This document shows positions 9,065 through 16,119 of a stretch of DNA of 64,000 nt, in pieces. The stretch is from NCBI RefSeq assembly GCF_014268445.2, contig NZ_CP077089.1, forward strand, positions 4,643,501-4,707,500, given 5' to 3'. The translations under genes were made by a program, and so were the position numbers. Every line of letters begins with the position of its first letter. Position 1 is the first letter of the stretch. The notes beneath the pieces are model-generated. The model saw only the letters and a program-made list of their open reading frames with translations, was not told the DNA's origin and made no database searches. The stretch comes from Pseudomonas tensinigenes (GTDB taxonomy: Bacteria; Pseudomonadota; Gammaproteobacteria; Pseudomonadales; Pseudomonadaceae).

Positions 9065-9226
9065 CTAAAAGAAGCCATCACCCACGCTACCAAACGATGG
9101 GTGGCGGCCATACGCGGGTTGGTAGACCGGTCGCACTAGAACCCGGCGCCCACGAATGGGCCCCACGCATGACCACCATGAAATCCGAGTCCTGGGAAAG
9201 CGACTGAATTTGGTGATGCGATGCAT
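9065..9226 (-). CDS. Possible small upstream ORF (53 aa)
   Basis: A 53-codon frame reading MHRITKFSRFPRTR at its start and containing ISWWSCVGP, very rich in Arg, Pro and aromatic residues. It stops 23 bases before the DUF6124-type start codon. It could be a leader peptide, or the DNA could instead encode a structured leader RNA: inverted pairs such as CTACCAA/TTGGTAG (about 9088 and 9118) and GTTTGGTAG segments are present. I recall similar short ORFs in front of related genes in other Pseudomonas genomes, which favours a conserved element rather than chance. No clear ribosome site is visible. Upstream of it (9227-9360) I see only non-coding sequence. Confidence 0.35.
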   Translation of the reverse strand: MHRITKFSRFPRTRISWWSCVGPIRGRRVLVRPVYQPAYGRHPSFGSVGDGFF

Positions 9227-9446
9227 CTAGACACGAAGCGGGCTACCAAACCCGATCACTGGGTTTCAGTGATGTGGGGACGATAGAGCGTGCGGGCTAG
9301 ACGTACAAGCCGGGGGATTCTGTCTTAGCTGTAGGGGGTGGCGCAAGGGAGTGTAGGCTTAGGACTGCAGTAGCAGGCTTCATTTAAACAGACACGTTTT
9401 TTCCGTTTGGAAAGGCTTTTCTGGCACGCTGATTGATCCAAATATT

Positions 9447-9626
9447 GTGCAACAGCACAGAGAGCACGGCGTTCTTTTCAAGCGCTGCCGTTCGGCCCTA
9501 GATCGGATTGGGGAGAATGCAGGGTTTAGCGCGCATGAAAGCAAAGGAATAGGATTAGTTATTTATCCAAACTCAAAACACTGCGATTTAAAATACAGCG
9601 ACAATCTTCAGGCTAAGGAAAAGTAA
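9447..9626 (+). CDS. Possible small ORF or gene remnant coupled to the KAP gene
   Basis: A frame open from 9363, with a GTG at 9447, ending in TAA three bases before the ATG of the KAP NTPase. From the GTG it is 59 residues. It includes ALDRIGENAGF, which resembles the GALWVIGENAGY encoded by the frameshifted gene at 12874-13087; the DNA GATTGGnGAGAATGCAGGGT matches 19 of 20 bases. It may therefore be a relic of a small gene fused by chance to downstream sequence, or a real short gene translationally coupled to the NTPase. The very tight spacing favours some translation. Not recognised as a family. Confidence 0.3.
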   Translation: MQQHREHGVLFKRCRSALDRIGENAGFSAHESKGIGLVIYPNSKHCDLKYSDNLQAKEK

Positions 9627-9629
9627 AAC

Positions 9630-11300
9630 ATGCAAAGCTCTTATCAAAAAGCTCAAGAAACCCTGCTAAAACTACTAAACAATCATTCCTATAAGGTCAT
9701 TGCTCTTACCGGAAAATGGGGAACAGGAAAGACCCACTTATGGAATGTGGTCAAGCAACAGCTTTCTGCAATTCAAGCCCCTCAACCAATATTTATATCG
9801 ATATTTGGAGCCAAAACATCTAACGACTTAAAGCTCAGACTACTTCAAAGCGGTTCACTTAAAGATGACAACAAGTACAAAGATTTTATTAGCGCTGGAG
9901 GAAAATTACTCAAAGGAGTAGTTGGAAAATTCGTACCAGGACTTGCAGTTGAAGAAATAGTACTTTTAAGCCTGCCAAAACTGCTAGGTGGGCGACTAGT
10001 GGTAATTGACGATGTTGAGCGAAAGCACAAAACCTTAGACATTGATGAGATCCTAGGCTTTATAAACGAATACTCCGAAACTTATAATACCCGATTCCTT
10101 TTACTATTAAACACAGACAAACTGGAAGACGAAGTAATCTGGAGAAAACTTCATGAAAAGGTTATTGATATCGAGCTTCAACTTCAACCAGAATCGTCCG
10201 AAGCATTTGATCTGGCAAGTATTGATTCAAATTTCAATTATTTGAAATGTGTTCGTGAAGCTACAACCTCGTTAGGAATCACTAACATAAGAATAATAAA
10301 AAGAATAATAAGAGTTCATTCAGAGCTATTAGAAGGCCAGGACACACTTAAAGAATACGTACAAAAAAGAATCATCCCTGGCACAGTATTACTGACAGCA
10401 ATACACTATCGAGGTATAGCGTCAGACATCACCAGCGAATATTTCCTACAGCACAATTCATTCAGCAAAATATTGTCACGCGCTCACCGCACTGCCGATG
10501 AACTCAAGTGGGACGATGTTATTAACAAGCTCGATATCTCATCATGTAATGACTATGATTTCGTAGTTCAAGACTATCTACAAACTGGAGTTCTCAATAA
10601 AGAAAGACTAGACAGAATTATAAACAAATATCAAACAGACCTTGCAAGAAACGAAGTGCACGAAAGAGTTAGGTTCTTTTTTGAGTCGCACTACTGGGAC
10701 CCTCTATTTGACAACGCGAAAGCTTTAGAACTTGCCGAAGATTTTTTTCTCCATACTGAAGCATTAACTGGAAATCAAGTAAGTGGAGTCGCCGACATTC
10801 TTACTGAACTTGGAGAAATCAACCTATCGGAAAAACTAATTAATCGATGGATTGAAATAAATGAACCTCTAATCGACCCCAATGACTCAGATGAATTTAA
10901 CATGGGTCGTTCACTACACCCTGCCATCGAAGCGCTTAATACTCGAATTAGAGAGCAACAGTATCCTCCACTCACATTGGAGGAGGCTATCGAAAGGGTC
11001 AGAAGCAACTCAGGCTGGGGAGACAGAGAAAACATTTGCTTTCAGAATTCCACTCAAACACAGTATGAAGAAACGCTTAAAACTCTGCGGGGAAGCGCGT
11101 TAGCCAAATTCATTACCGAGAATTTCTCTTTGCTACGAACCATAGGTCTTAGCGATTCATTTCAACATGGTATCAACAACTTCAAAGAGGCTAGCACGAG
11201 CATAATCCGGACTATGCCAGAAAGTCGCTTGGCTATCATGTTGAAACGTGAGTTTGAGAAGAATAATATCGTGCTAAAAATAAGCGAAGAACCAAGATAA
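9630..11300 (+). CDS. KAP-type P-loop NTPase, candidate defence protein
   Basis: A 556-residue predicted ATPase. Walker A is GKWGTGKT at residues 28-35; Walker B is RLVVIDDVER with D127/D128, the IDD-ER form typical of KAP-family NTPases; FLLLLNTDKL about residue 160 resembles a sensor-1 strand; and FISIFGA (residues 55-61) is the KAP-like segment after Walker A. A moderately hydrophobic stretch lies between Walker A and B (residues 89-120), where KAP proteins often carry membrane helices, but here it is weak. The C-terminal 350 residues are helical and unrecognised. Base composition is clearly more AT-rich than in the flanking core genes, indicating acquisition. A membrane-protein gene follows 222 bases later. 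KAP-type NTPases are known in phage-defence contexts; that role here is inferred. Confidence 0.7.
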   Translation: MQSSYQKAQETLLKLLNNHSYKVIALTGKWGTGKTHLWNVVKQQLSAIQAPQPIFISIFGAKTSNDLKLRLLQSGSLKDDNKYKDFISAGGKLLKGVVGKFVPGLAVEEIVLLSLPKLLGGRLVVIDDVERKHKTLDIDEILGFINEYSETYNTRFLLLLNTDKLEDEVIWRKLHEKVIDIELQLQPESSEAFDLASIDSNFNYLKCVREATTSLGITNIRIIKRIIRVHSELLEGQDTLKEYVQKRIIPGTVLLTAIHYRGIASDITSEYFLQHNSFSKILSRAHRTADELKWDDVINKLDISSCNDYDFVVQDYLQTGVLNKERLDRIINKYQTDLARNEVHERVRFFFESHYWDPLFDNAKALELAEDFFLHTEALTGNQVSGVADILTELGEINLSEKLINRWIEINEPLIDPNDSDEFNMGRSLHPAIEALNTRIREQQYPPLTLEEAIERVRSNSGWGDRENICFQNSTQTQYEETLKTLRGSALAKFITENFSLLRTIGLSDSFQHGINNFKEASTSIIRTMPESRLAIMLKREFEKNNIVLKISEEPR

Positions 11301-11522
11301 ACAAACCCTCCCAGCCTGTCTTTCTTTGAAACGCATTAGATAGGCTGTAACCCCCCAAGCGCCGGGGCTACAACCAGATGAAGGCGATGTGTGGGATTTT
11401 ATAGCCCTAAGCGATGGATTATGCATTCGCATATTCGGTTAGCCGATGTTATCTTATTAGACACGAAGCAAATACGATAGACATTCTCGATACTTATAAC
11501 AGCCACAGCCGAGACAAGACTA

Positions 11523-12227
11523 ATGGATGACTACCGCCACATCAGGGAAATCAAGCAAGCTGCGCCGTACATCGCTGTATATGCGACATTCTGGGGCTGT
11601 ACATATTTATTCGGATTCTGGTCATCTTTCAATATAAATCCATTTCAATACATTAGCACTTCAGAAATCATTACCCACGTAGTTAAAGTTCTATACCAGC
11701 CCTTCATAATGGTGTTATTTATTCTATTAATTGAAGGGTTATTTTTCTCAAAAGAAGAAGAACTGGATCAAACTAACGAACTGAAAGACTTTCGCAGCAG
11801 AATAATCATGGTAACAGTAATTGCAGGCGCGGCACTTTACTTCGCGGCTTCCAGTGAAGCCTTATACGCTGCAGCAATAAGCGTCATCATGACTTTGGTC
11901 AGGCCTTTGTCATATGCAGATATATTTAAATCCTCGTTTAGCTCCAAGCCAATCCGAACTGCAATGGCAGCTTTGACAATATCAATTCCTTTATTCTCTG
12001 TCCTTTCCGCACACACAGAAGCAAGAAACATTATAAACAACAAAGGCAGTTTAAATATGATTCGAAGGCCATCAGAAACTTGCGTAAAAGGGTGTATATT
12101 GATAGGCAAAATAGGTGAGTACTTTTCTGTTCGAGGAGCTAACGGCAAAACAATAATGTTAAAAACAGAAGAAATGAAAACTTTTGAAATCTATGAGGGC
12201 ACCGAAAAACCGTTGCACAAACAATAA
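11523..12227 (+). CDS. Multi-pass membrane protein of unknown function
   Basis: 234 residues with four to five hydrophobic segments (about residues 10-33, 55-77, 94-133 which could be two helices, and 144-162), then a soluble tail of about 70 residues containing CVKGCILIGKIGEYFSVRG. The DNA is AT-rich like the preceding NTPase gene and the two share orientation, so they may form one acquired module, although a 222-base gap separates them and a separate promoter is possible. ATG at 11523 has no strong ribosome site. No family recognised. A membrane effector partner for the NTPase is one possibility. Confidence 0.6.
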   Translation: MDDYRHIREIKQAAPYIAVYATFWGCTYLFGFWSSFNINPFQYISTSEIITHVVKVLYQPFIMVLFILLIEGLFFSKEEELDQTNELKDFRSRIIMVTVIAGAALYFAASSEALYAAAISVIMTLVRPLSYADIFKSSFSSKPIRTAMAALTISIPLFSVLSAHTEARNIINNKGSLNMIRRPSETCVKGCILIGKIGEYFSVRGANGKTIMLKTEEMKTFEIYEGTEKPLHKQ

Positions 12228-12334
12228 ATCGCAAACCACAACATACAATCAACTGGACCAACGAGGAGTTAGCCTGCTTTCGCAAAACCATCACTCGCTA
12301 CCACAAAAGCAAAACCATTAAACCGCAATTTTAT

Positions 12335-12475
12335 TTAGGTGTTAGTTAAAGTTACAGCCTTAAGTTTACCCATTAGCTCTTGAGATAAGTTGGCGTTATT
12401 TACGAATGCCTCCACATCGGTAAGGCTTGGCGTAAGCCCTGGTACGTGAGTGTGCGCAGCCAGCTGAGTGTTCAT
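12335..12475 (-). CDS. Short ORF, probable 3' fragment of a lost gene
   Basis: A 46-codon frame starting MNTQLAAHTHVPGLTP and ending LMGKLKAVTLTNT. The frame remains open upstream of the ATG (reading CDLIDLVQV immediately before) up to the duplicated dusA-upstream segment near 12527, so the piece may be the C-terminal end of a larger protein cut by the rearrangement. Amino-acid composition looks protein-like, but I recognise no family. The neighbouring stretch 12476-12526 contains a 13-base sequence (ATTAGGGGCCAGA) repeated twice. Confidence 0.35.
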   Translation of the reverse strand: MNTQLAAHTHVPGLTPSLTDVEAFVNNANLSQELMGKLKAVTLTNT

Positions 12476-12526
12476 GACCTGTACTAAGTCGATGAGATCG
12501 CACAGCGAAATTAGGGGCCAGAAATT

Positions 12527-12726
12527 AGGGGCCAGACCACAATATTCAGTCGATTTGTCTCGCCTGAGTTGCGAGCAAGAGCACGTAGTAACGACGCGTA
12601 AGCCTCCGTCCTATCCCAATCCTGATAAACTCCCCTACCTTCGCCCCTCTGATTCAGATTCCCCCAATGCCTCTACAACCCGCCCCACTCTCCCGCCGCT
12701 TCTCCGTCGCCCCGATGATGGATTGG
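12527..12726 (+). repeat. Left copy of duplicated dusA 5' region (attL-like)
   Basis: About 200 bases that repeat 15917-16119 at roughly 91 percent identity. The last 72 bases (12655-12726) are identical to 16048-16119. The copy covers the dusA upstream region and its first 20 codons, ending exactly after the codons for MMDW. This is the direct repeat expected at one end of an element that recombined into the 5' end of dusA. Confidence 0.9.
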
Positions 12727-12732
12727 GCATAG
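12667..12732 (+). pseudogene. Truncated dusA 5' relic
   Basis: The ATG and first 20 codons of dusA are present and identical to the intact gene, reading through MMDW. The frame then changes to Ala and a TAG stop, where the intact gene continues TDRHC. It is the part of dusA left behind on the left flank of the inserted element; a 21-residue peptide could be made from it but has no expected function. Confidence 0.85.
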
Positions 12733-12873
12733 GCGTCCCCGTGCACCCCGATCTGCCTAGCTAATCCCGAGAAGGCTCGTTGCTTTGTAGCAATTTCTAA
12801 GCATGCAGCAAGTACAGCCGACAAAGGGCACTACCGGTACTATGCTCGTTCTTTTACGAAAGGAGTCGATGCT
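12733..12873. other. Non-coding stretch at left end of element
   Basis: 140 bases between the dusA relic and the frameshifted small gene. It ends with a good ribosome site (AAAGGAG at about 12859) for that gene. No other feature seen. Confidence 0.5.
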
Positions 12874-13087
12874 ATGGCAGACGAGTATTCGTTATCGGAT
12901 GTGCTCGAACGGATGTACCAGAATCAGCTCGGTCTGGAAGCAGCCTTGATGGAGCTAACGCTTCATGCTGAACAGCAAGGATTGGCCGAACGGAGAAAAC
13001 GTCCGAGGTGCCTTATGGGTGATTGGCGAGAATGCAGGGTACATTAAGCAGGGGTTGGCCAAGCTGAAAGGTAAGGAGGCGAGCTAG
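12874..13087 (+). pseudogene. Frameshifted small gene (about 70 codons)
   Basis: ATG at 12874 with AAAGGAG upstream opens a frame reading MADEYSLSDVLERMYQN and on to EQQGLAERR. Near 12995-13000 the protein-like sequence moves by one base to a second frame that continues GENVRGALWVIGENAGY and ends IKQGLAKLKGKEAS at the TAG at 13085. Without repair the first frame ends after 57 residues. The intact product would be a soluble helical protein of about 70 residues. A second piece of related sequence lies at 9489-9527, on the other side of the KAP module. Function unknown. Confidence 0.65.
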
Positions 13088-13373
13088 ATCCAGCTTTCCC
13101 CAGCCAACTTCAGATCAACCGGGAAGTAGCCTCGACTTTTGCGCGTAACGCGGACCGCAATCGTCTTCGCTCCGCTGTTCACTGCGAGCGCTCATCCGTC
13201 ATGTGAGTCGTTCATGGCGACCAGGTTTGCTGCTTGCTATGGCACGTTCCAGTAGTATGAACACATAGATATCTTTTCATCCAAAAGCTGCACAATTTGC
13301 ATGAAATATGCGAACGTAATCACCCTACCAACAAACCGTATATGACATATTATTTTCTGCGAGTAGCTTTAGT
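13088..13373. other. Upstream region of the DUF3800-type gene
   Basis: 286 bases without a gene. The left half is GC-rich with short inverted pairs; the right half becomes AT-rich towards the start codon and probably holds the promoter. DUF3800 genes are sometimes preceded by conserved RNA motifs of unknown role; I could not recognise one here with confidence. Confidence 0.4.
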
Positions 13374-14252
13374 ATGGAAAATCACTATTTAATAATTGAC
13401 GAATCAGGGGCCAAAGGTTATTCAAAAAACCCGGAGAAATACGATGGCGAATTTGGCGCAATGGCGGGATTCCTGATGTCAAGTGAGCATTATGAATATT
13501 GCAAAGACAGATTTGAAAGTACCATACCTCCTAAGAATGATAATGGAAAGCGCCATATAACTGACTTTCCTTTTGATATGCAGCAATCGATTCGAGATCA
13601 TATCTTCGACATATTCGAAAAAGAAAGAATACAGTGGATTTATGAAGCCATTTTTGTTCAAGGACTTTACGAATCAGAGTTTTTGGAGAGCAGGGGCGGA
13701 AGTAAAAACAAAAAAGAATCATTACATGCCAAATTATTTATGGGGCTAATGATAAAAGTTATCGCTAGCCTGAACGACTTCCGCGACAAAGAAATTGAAT
13801 TAACAATTATTTCCGACCAAATAGACACTGGCGTAGTAAGAATATTAAAACAAGAAATTATTCCTTACCTTTCTCTAATACACGGACAACCAATAGAGAG
13901 CAAATTCACCATCTTTGATCATAAAACAAAGAAGGTCAAAAAATACGTCCTAAAGTCGTCAATGACCCACCAGAAAAACACCCAAAAATACTTAAGCATT
14001 AACATTAATCTTGTCTGCGAAGATTCAGCAATGACATTCTTCGCAGATATTCTTTCTAACAGCGCACATTACTATATAAAGAAAAATTATGAAAACTATC
14101 GAATCGTAAAACTCAACTCTAAACAAGCCATTGCTGGACACCCTCTCATTCCGCTCCTAATGCACGCTTACGATGCGCGTGACGAAAGCTTCTTATGGCC
14201 TAGCGACATTCTGTATCGGCGAAACAAAGACCAGCCTGGTGTTGAGCTATAG
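13374..14252 (+). CDS. DUF3800-type protein
   Basis: 292 residues starting with YLIIDESG (residues 5-12), the hallmark first strand and acidic pair (D9, E10) of DUF3800 proteins, an RNase H-like fold. Further acidic positions expected in that fold are visible in TIISDQID (mid-protein) and in CEDSAMTFFADILSN (about residues 220-235). The DNA is strongly AT-rich compared with dusA, and the gene sits inside the dusA element, typical for this family, which is found on mobile elements. A nuclease-like activity is plausible from the fold but not shown. No partner gene on the same strand. Confidence 0.75.
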   Translation: MENHYLIIDESGAKGYSKNPEKYDGEFGAMAGFLMSSEHYEYCKDRFESTIPPKNDNGKRHITDFPFDMQQSIRDHIFDIFEKERIQWIYEAIFVQGLYESEFLESRGGSKNKKESLHAKLFMGLMIKVIASLNDFRDKEIELTIISDQIDTGVVRILKQEIIPYLSLIHGQPIESKFTIFDHKTKKVKKYVLKSSMTHQKNTQKYLSININLVCEDSAMTFFADILSNSAHYYIKKNYENYRIVKLNSKQAIAGHPLIPLLMHAYDARDESFLWPSDILYRRNKDQPGVEL

Positions 14253-14531
14253 ATATTGTACTCCTGCCAAGCAACCCCAAATTTCCCTTTTCCTCGATAG
14301 CTGCCTTCAGCGGATAGCAGCTATCTATCCACTTGGCGACTACTTCGTATCGTTAGGGATTCGAACCCGTTCCGGCTCATCCGCAGGCCGCTAAAGGCCA
14401 GCAAATAGTGGGTGCGCAACATTTAGCTGCGGTGCTGAACGGCCTACCGCGGCCCTGAATCTGCCCTAAATTTGCCCTAACTAGCGGGTTAGCTACCGCC
14501 GAAAATATCGTTATGCAACGCTCACAAAATA
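14253..14531. other. Non-coding gap inside the element
   Basis: 279 bases between the convergent DUF3800 and HNH-like genes. It contains the 13-base sequence GGGATTCGAACCC at 14356-14368, which on the minus strand looks like a tRNA T-loop, but no cloverleaf can be built around it. It also contains CTGCCCTAAATTTGCCCTAA near 14461. No terminator with a T run is clear. Confidence 0.5.
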
Positions 14532-15860
14532 TCAAGCATCACCAATCCGAATTTCAACGGGCAATCGGGCAAATTCAAAATCACCAGACAAAATCCTCAA
14601 GCACCAAACGCCTGCTATGTTTGCTCGGAACTGCACAGCTATAGAATAAGTGAGATTGGCAACGAGCCTCTCAGTTCCCTTCGTCACATTCAGCGGTAGT
14701 CGGAAGATTTCATACCCATTTGGATCGTCTACGACGATATAAAAGGTGAGTTGCAAACCCAATGGCAAATAGCCCAAAGAAAAGATTACCGCGGTCGGCC
14801 AGCAGACGTCAGCAGGAAGTGCAGGATACTTCCAGAACTCCCCGGCGCCACCCAGAACGTTAAGCAGCGAGTTCGTAGGATGTATTACTTCCGCTATTAC
14901 AATTGCGCAAACATTCAACCCTGACTCAATGTCCGTTGAGTTGGCCTCCCGAGCTGTTGGAGGAAGCGCAAATCCTGGCGACCCTCTTTTTCCACCCTTA
15001 GCTATGATTGACCTAACTGTTTTTCCATCGGGCGTTATGAAATGTATCTCTGAGTCTTCTCCATTCTCAGCATGTTCGCCAGGATAACGTTGAGAAGCCC
15101 CCCCTCTTCCAACGACTAGCTTGACGGACAATGGCCCGTTATCAGATTCAAGCTCGCTCATGGAGAACTTCGCAACGAACCTATCCCCTCCACCTCCACC
15201 TTCGCCCCCCACCGCATTTTCATTTTCCGAACCGGCTCCCCCACCGCCTGCACCAGGGTGCTCGGCATTGGGCAATTTATAATCGAAAAGGCTAAGGTCT
15301 ATCGGATCACCATAATAATGCGTATCCCCTCCTTTTCCTCCGCCCCCTCCTCTAGCGTTCGTACCGATAGCTCCTCCACCGCCTCCCCCTGCAGCCCGCG
15401 AATTTCCGCCTGCCCCTCCAAGCCCCAATACTGAGTCAGCTATCGTGATGATGTGCTCGGATGCAATCAATGCTTCGTTTGCCATCTCAGAGTTCAGTAT
15501 CCAACCTTGACCGCCTATTGCATCGAACTCGTTGAGCTGTTCCTGCTTCCAAGTTTTGAGTAACTCAGGTGGAAACGCGGCCGCTCTATTTGGTTGATCG
15601 ATCTCCCATGCGTGCTCCAGACAGAGTATTAAAAGGTTGCTTGAAGACCGATTTTCTTGCTCGGTCATGTTCTCATCCCATCGCTCACCACCCTCGCTAC
15701 GAGCACAGATATGGGCAACATTGGAATTCAAAGATCGCTCACCTGTTTCAGGATCAACTTTATAAAGCGGGCGCCGGCAAGATGGGTAGGCGCACCTAAA
15801 TGCGTTTGCATACAGTGCTTTCACTGTCGCTGGAGATGGTGGGCGATGTTCTTTCGGCAT
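14532..15860 (-). CDS. HNH-like zinc-site protein with glycine-rich linker and C-terminal beta domain
   Basis: 442 residues in three parts. Residues 1-115 look like an HNH/treble-clef nuclease domain: C23-x4-C28, AHI with H50, EGGERWD, and C80-x2-H83 in SNLLILCLEHAWEID. Residues 140-235 are extremely glycine-rich (several runs of five or more Gly), with embedded acidic and polar patches. Residues 310-442 form a beta-rich domain (CAIVIAEVI, LTFYIVVDDPNG, WCLRILSG) that recalls DUF6941-type domains, an assignment from memory. GAAGGAAGC lies well placed before the ATG at 15860. It is transcribed toward the DUF3800 gene. The combination suggests a multimerising or phase-separating nuclease, perhaps defensive; function is unknown. 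Confidence 0.6.
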   Translation of the reverse strand: MPKEHRPPSPATVKALYANAFRCAYPSCRRPLYKVDPETGERSLNSNVAHICARSEGGERWDENMTEQENRSSSNLLILCLEHAWEIDQPNRAAAFPPELLKTWKQEQLNEFDAIGGQGWILNSEMANEALIASEHIITIADSVLGLGGAGGNSRAAGGGGGGAIGTNARGGGGGKGGDTHYYGDPIDLSLFDYKLPNAEHPGAGGGGAGSENENAVGGEGGGGGDRFVAKFSMSELESDNGPLSVKLVVGRGGASQRYPGEHAENGEDSEIHFITPDGKTVRSIIAKGGKRGSPGFALPPTAREANSTDIESGLNVCAIVIAEVIHPTNSLLNVLGGAGEFWKYPALPADVCWPTAVIFSLGYLPLGLQLTFYIVVDDPNGYEIFRLPLNVTKGTERLVANLTYSIAVQFRANIAGVWCLRILSGDFEFARLPVEIRIGDA

Positions 15861-15916
15861 TGCGAGCTTCCTTCAAGATGTTGTCTGATCTTAGGCCAAC
15901 TTTTCACCAGGCAAAT

Positions 15917-16119
15917 AGGGACAAGACCACAATCTTCAGTCGATCCGTCTCGCCTCATCAGTGAGCAAGAGCACGTAGTAACGACGCGTAAGCCTCCTTC
16001 CTCCTATCCCAATCCTGATAAACTCTCCCACCTTCGCCCCTCTGATCCAGATTCCCCCAATGCCTCTACAACCCGCCCCACTCTCCCGCCGCTTCTCCGT
16101 CGCCCCGATGATGGATTGG
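15917..16119 (+). repeat. Right copy of duplicated dusA 5' region (attR-like)
   Basis: About 203 bases matching 12527-12726, with a three-base insertion near 15998 and scattered substitutions in the upstream half, and 72 identical bases at the right end (16048-16119). It provides the promoter region and first 20 codons of the functional dusA. Confidence 0.9.

Larger units (their letters stand above)
12727..16119. mobile_element. 3.4 kb integrative element remnant in dusA
   Basis: The segment between the two dusA direct repeats. It carries a frameshifted small gene, a DUF3800-type gene, an HNH-like glycine-rich protein gene on the minus strand, and the 5' end plus upstream region that keeps dusA intact. 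The 5' end of dusA is an established integration target for site-specific integrative elements. No integrase or excisionase gene is present, so the element is either a decayed remnant, a non-autonomous element, or a left-over from replacement of a larger island. AT-rich DNA in the DUF3800 gene supports foreign origin. The neighbouring KAP module to the left lies outside the repeats. Confidence 0.75.

Noticed and set aside
12468..12764. 98-codon plus-strand frame across the left dusA copy
   Set aside because: It runs out of frame through the duplicated dusA 5' end and upstream non-coding DNA.
14341..14400. tRNA-like T-loop (GGGATTCGAACCC) on the minus strand
   Set aside because: The five-base T stem does not pair fully, and no anticodon, D-arm or acceptor stem can be built; at best a trace of an old attachment site.
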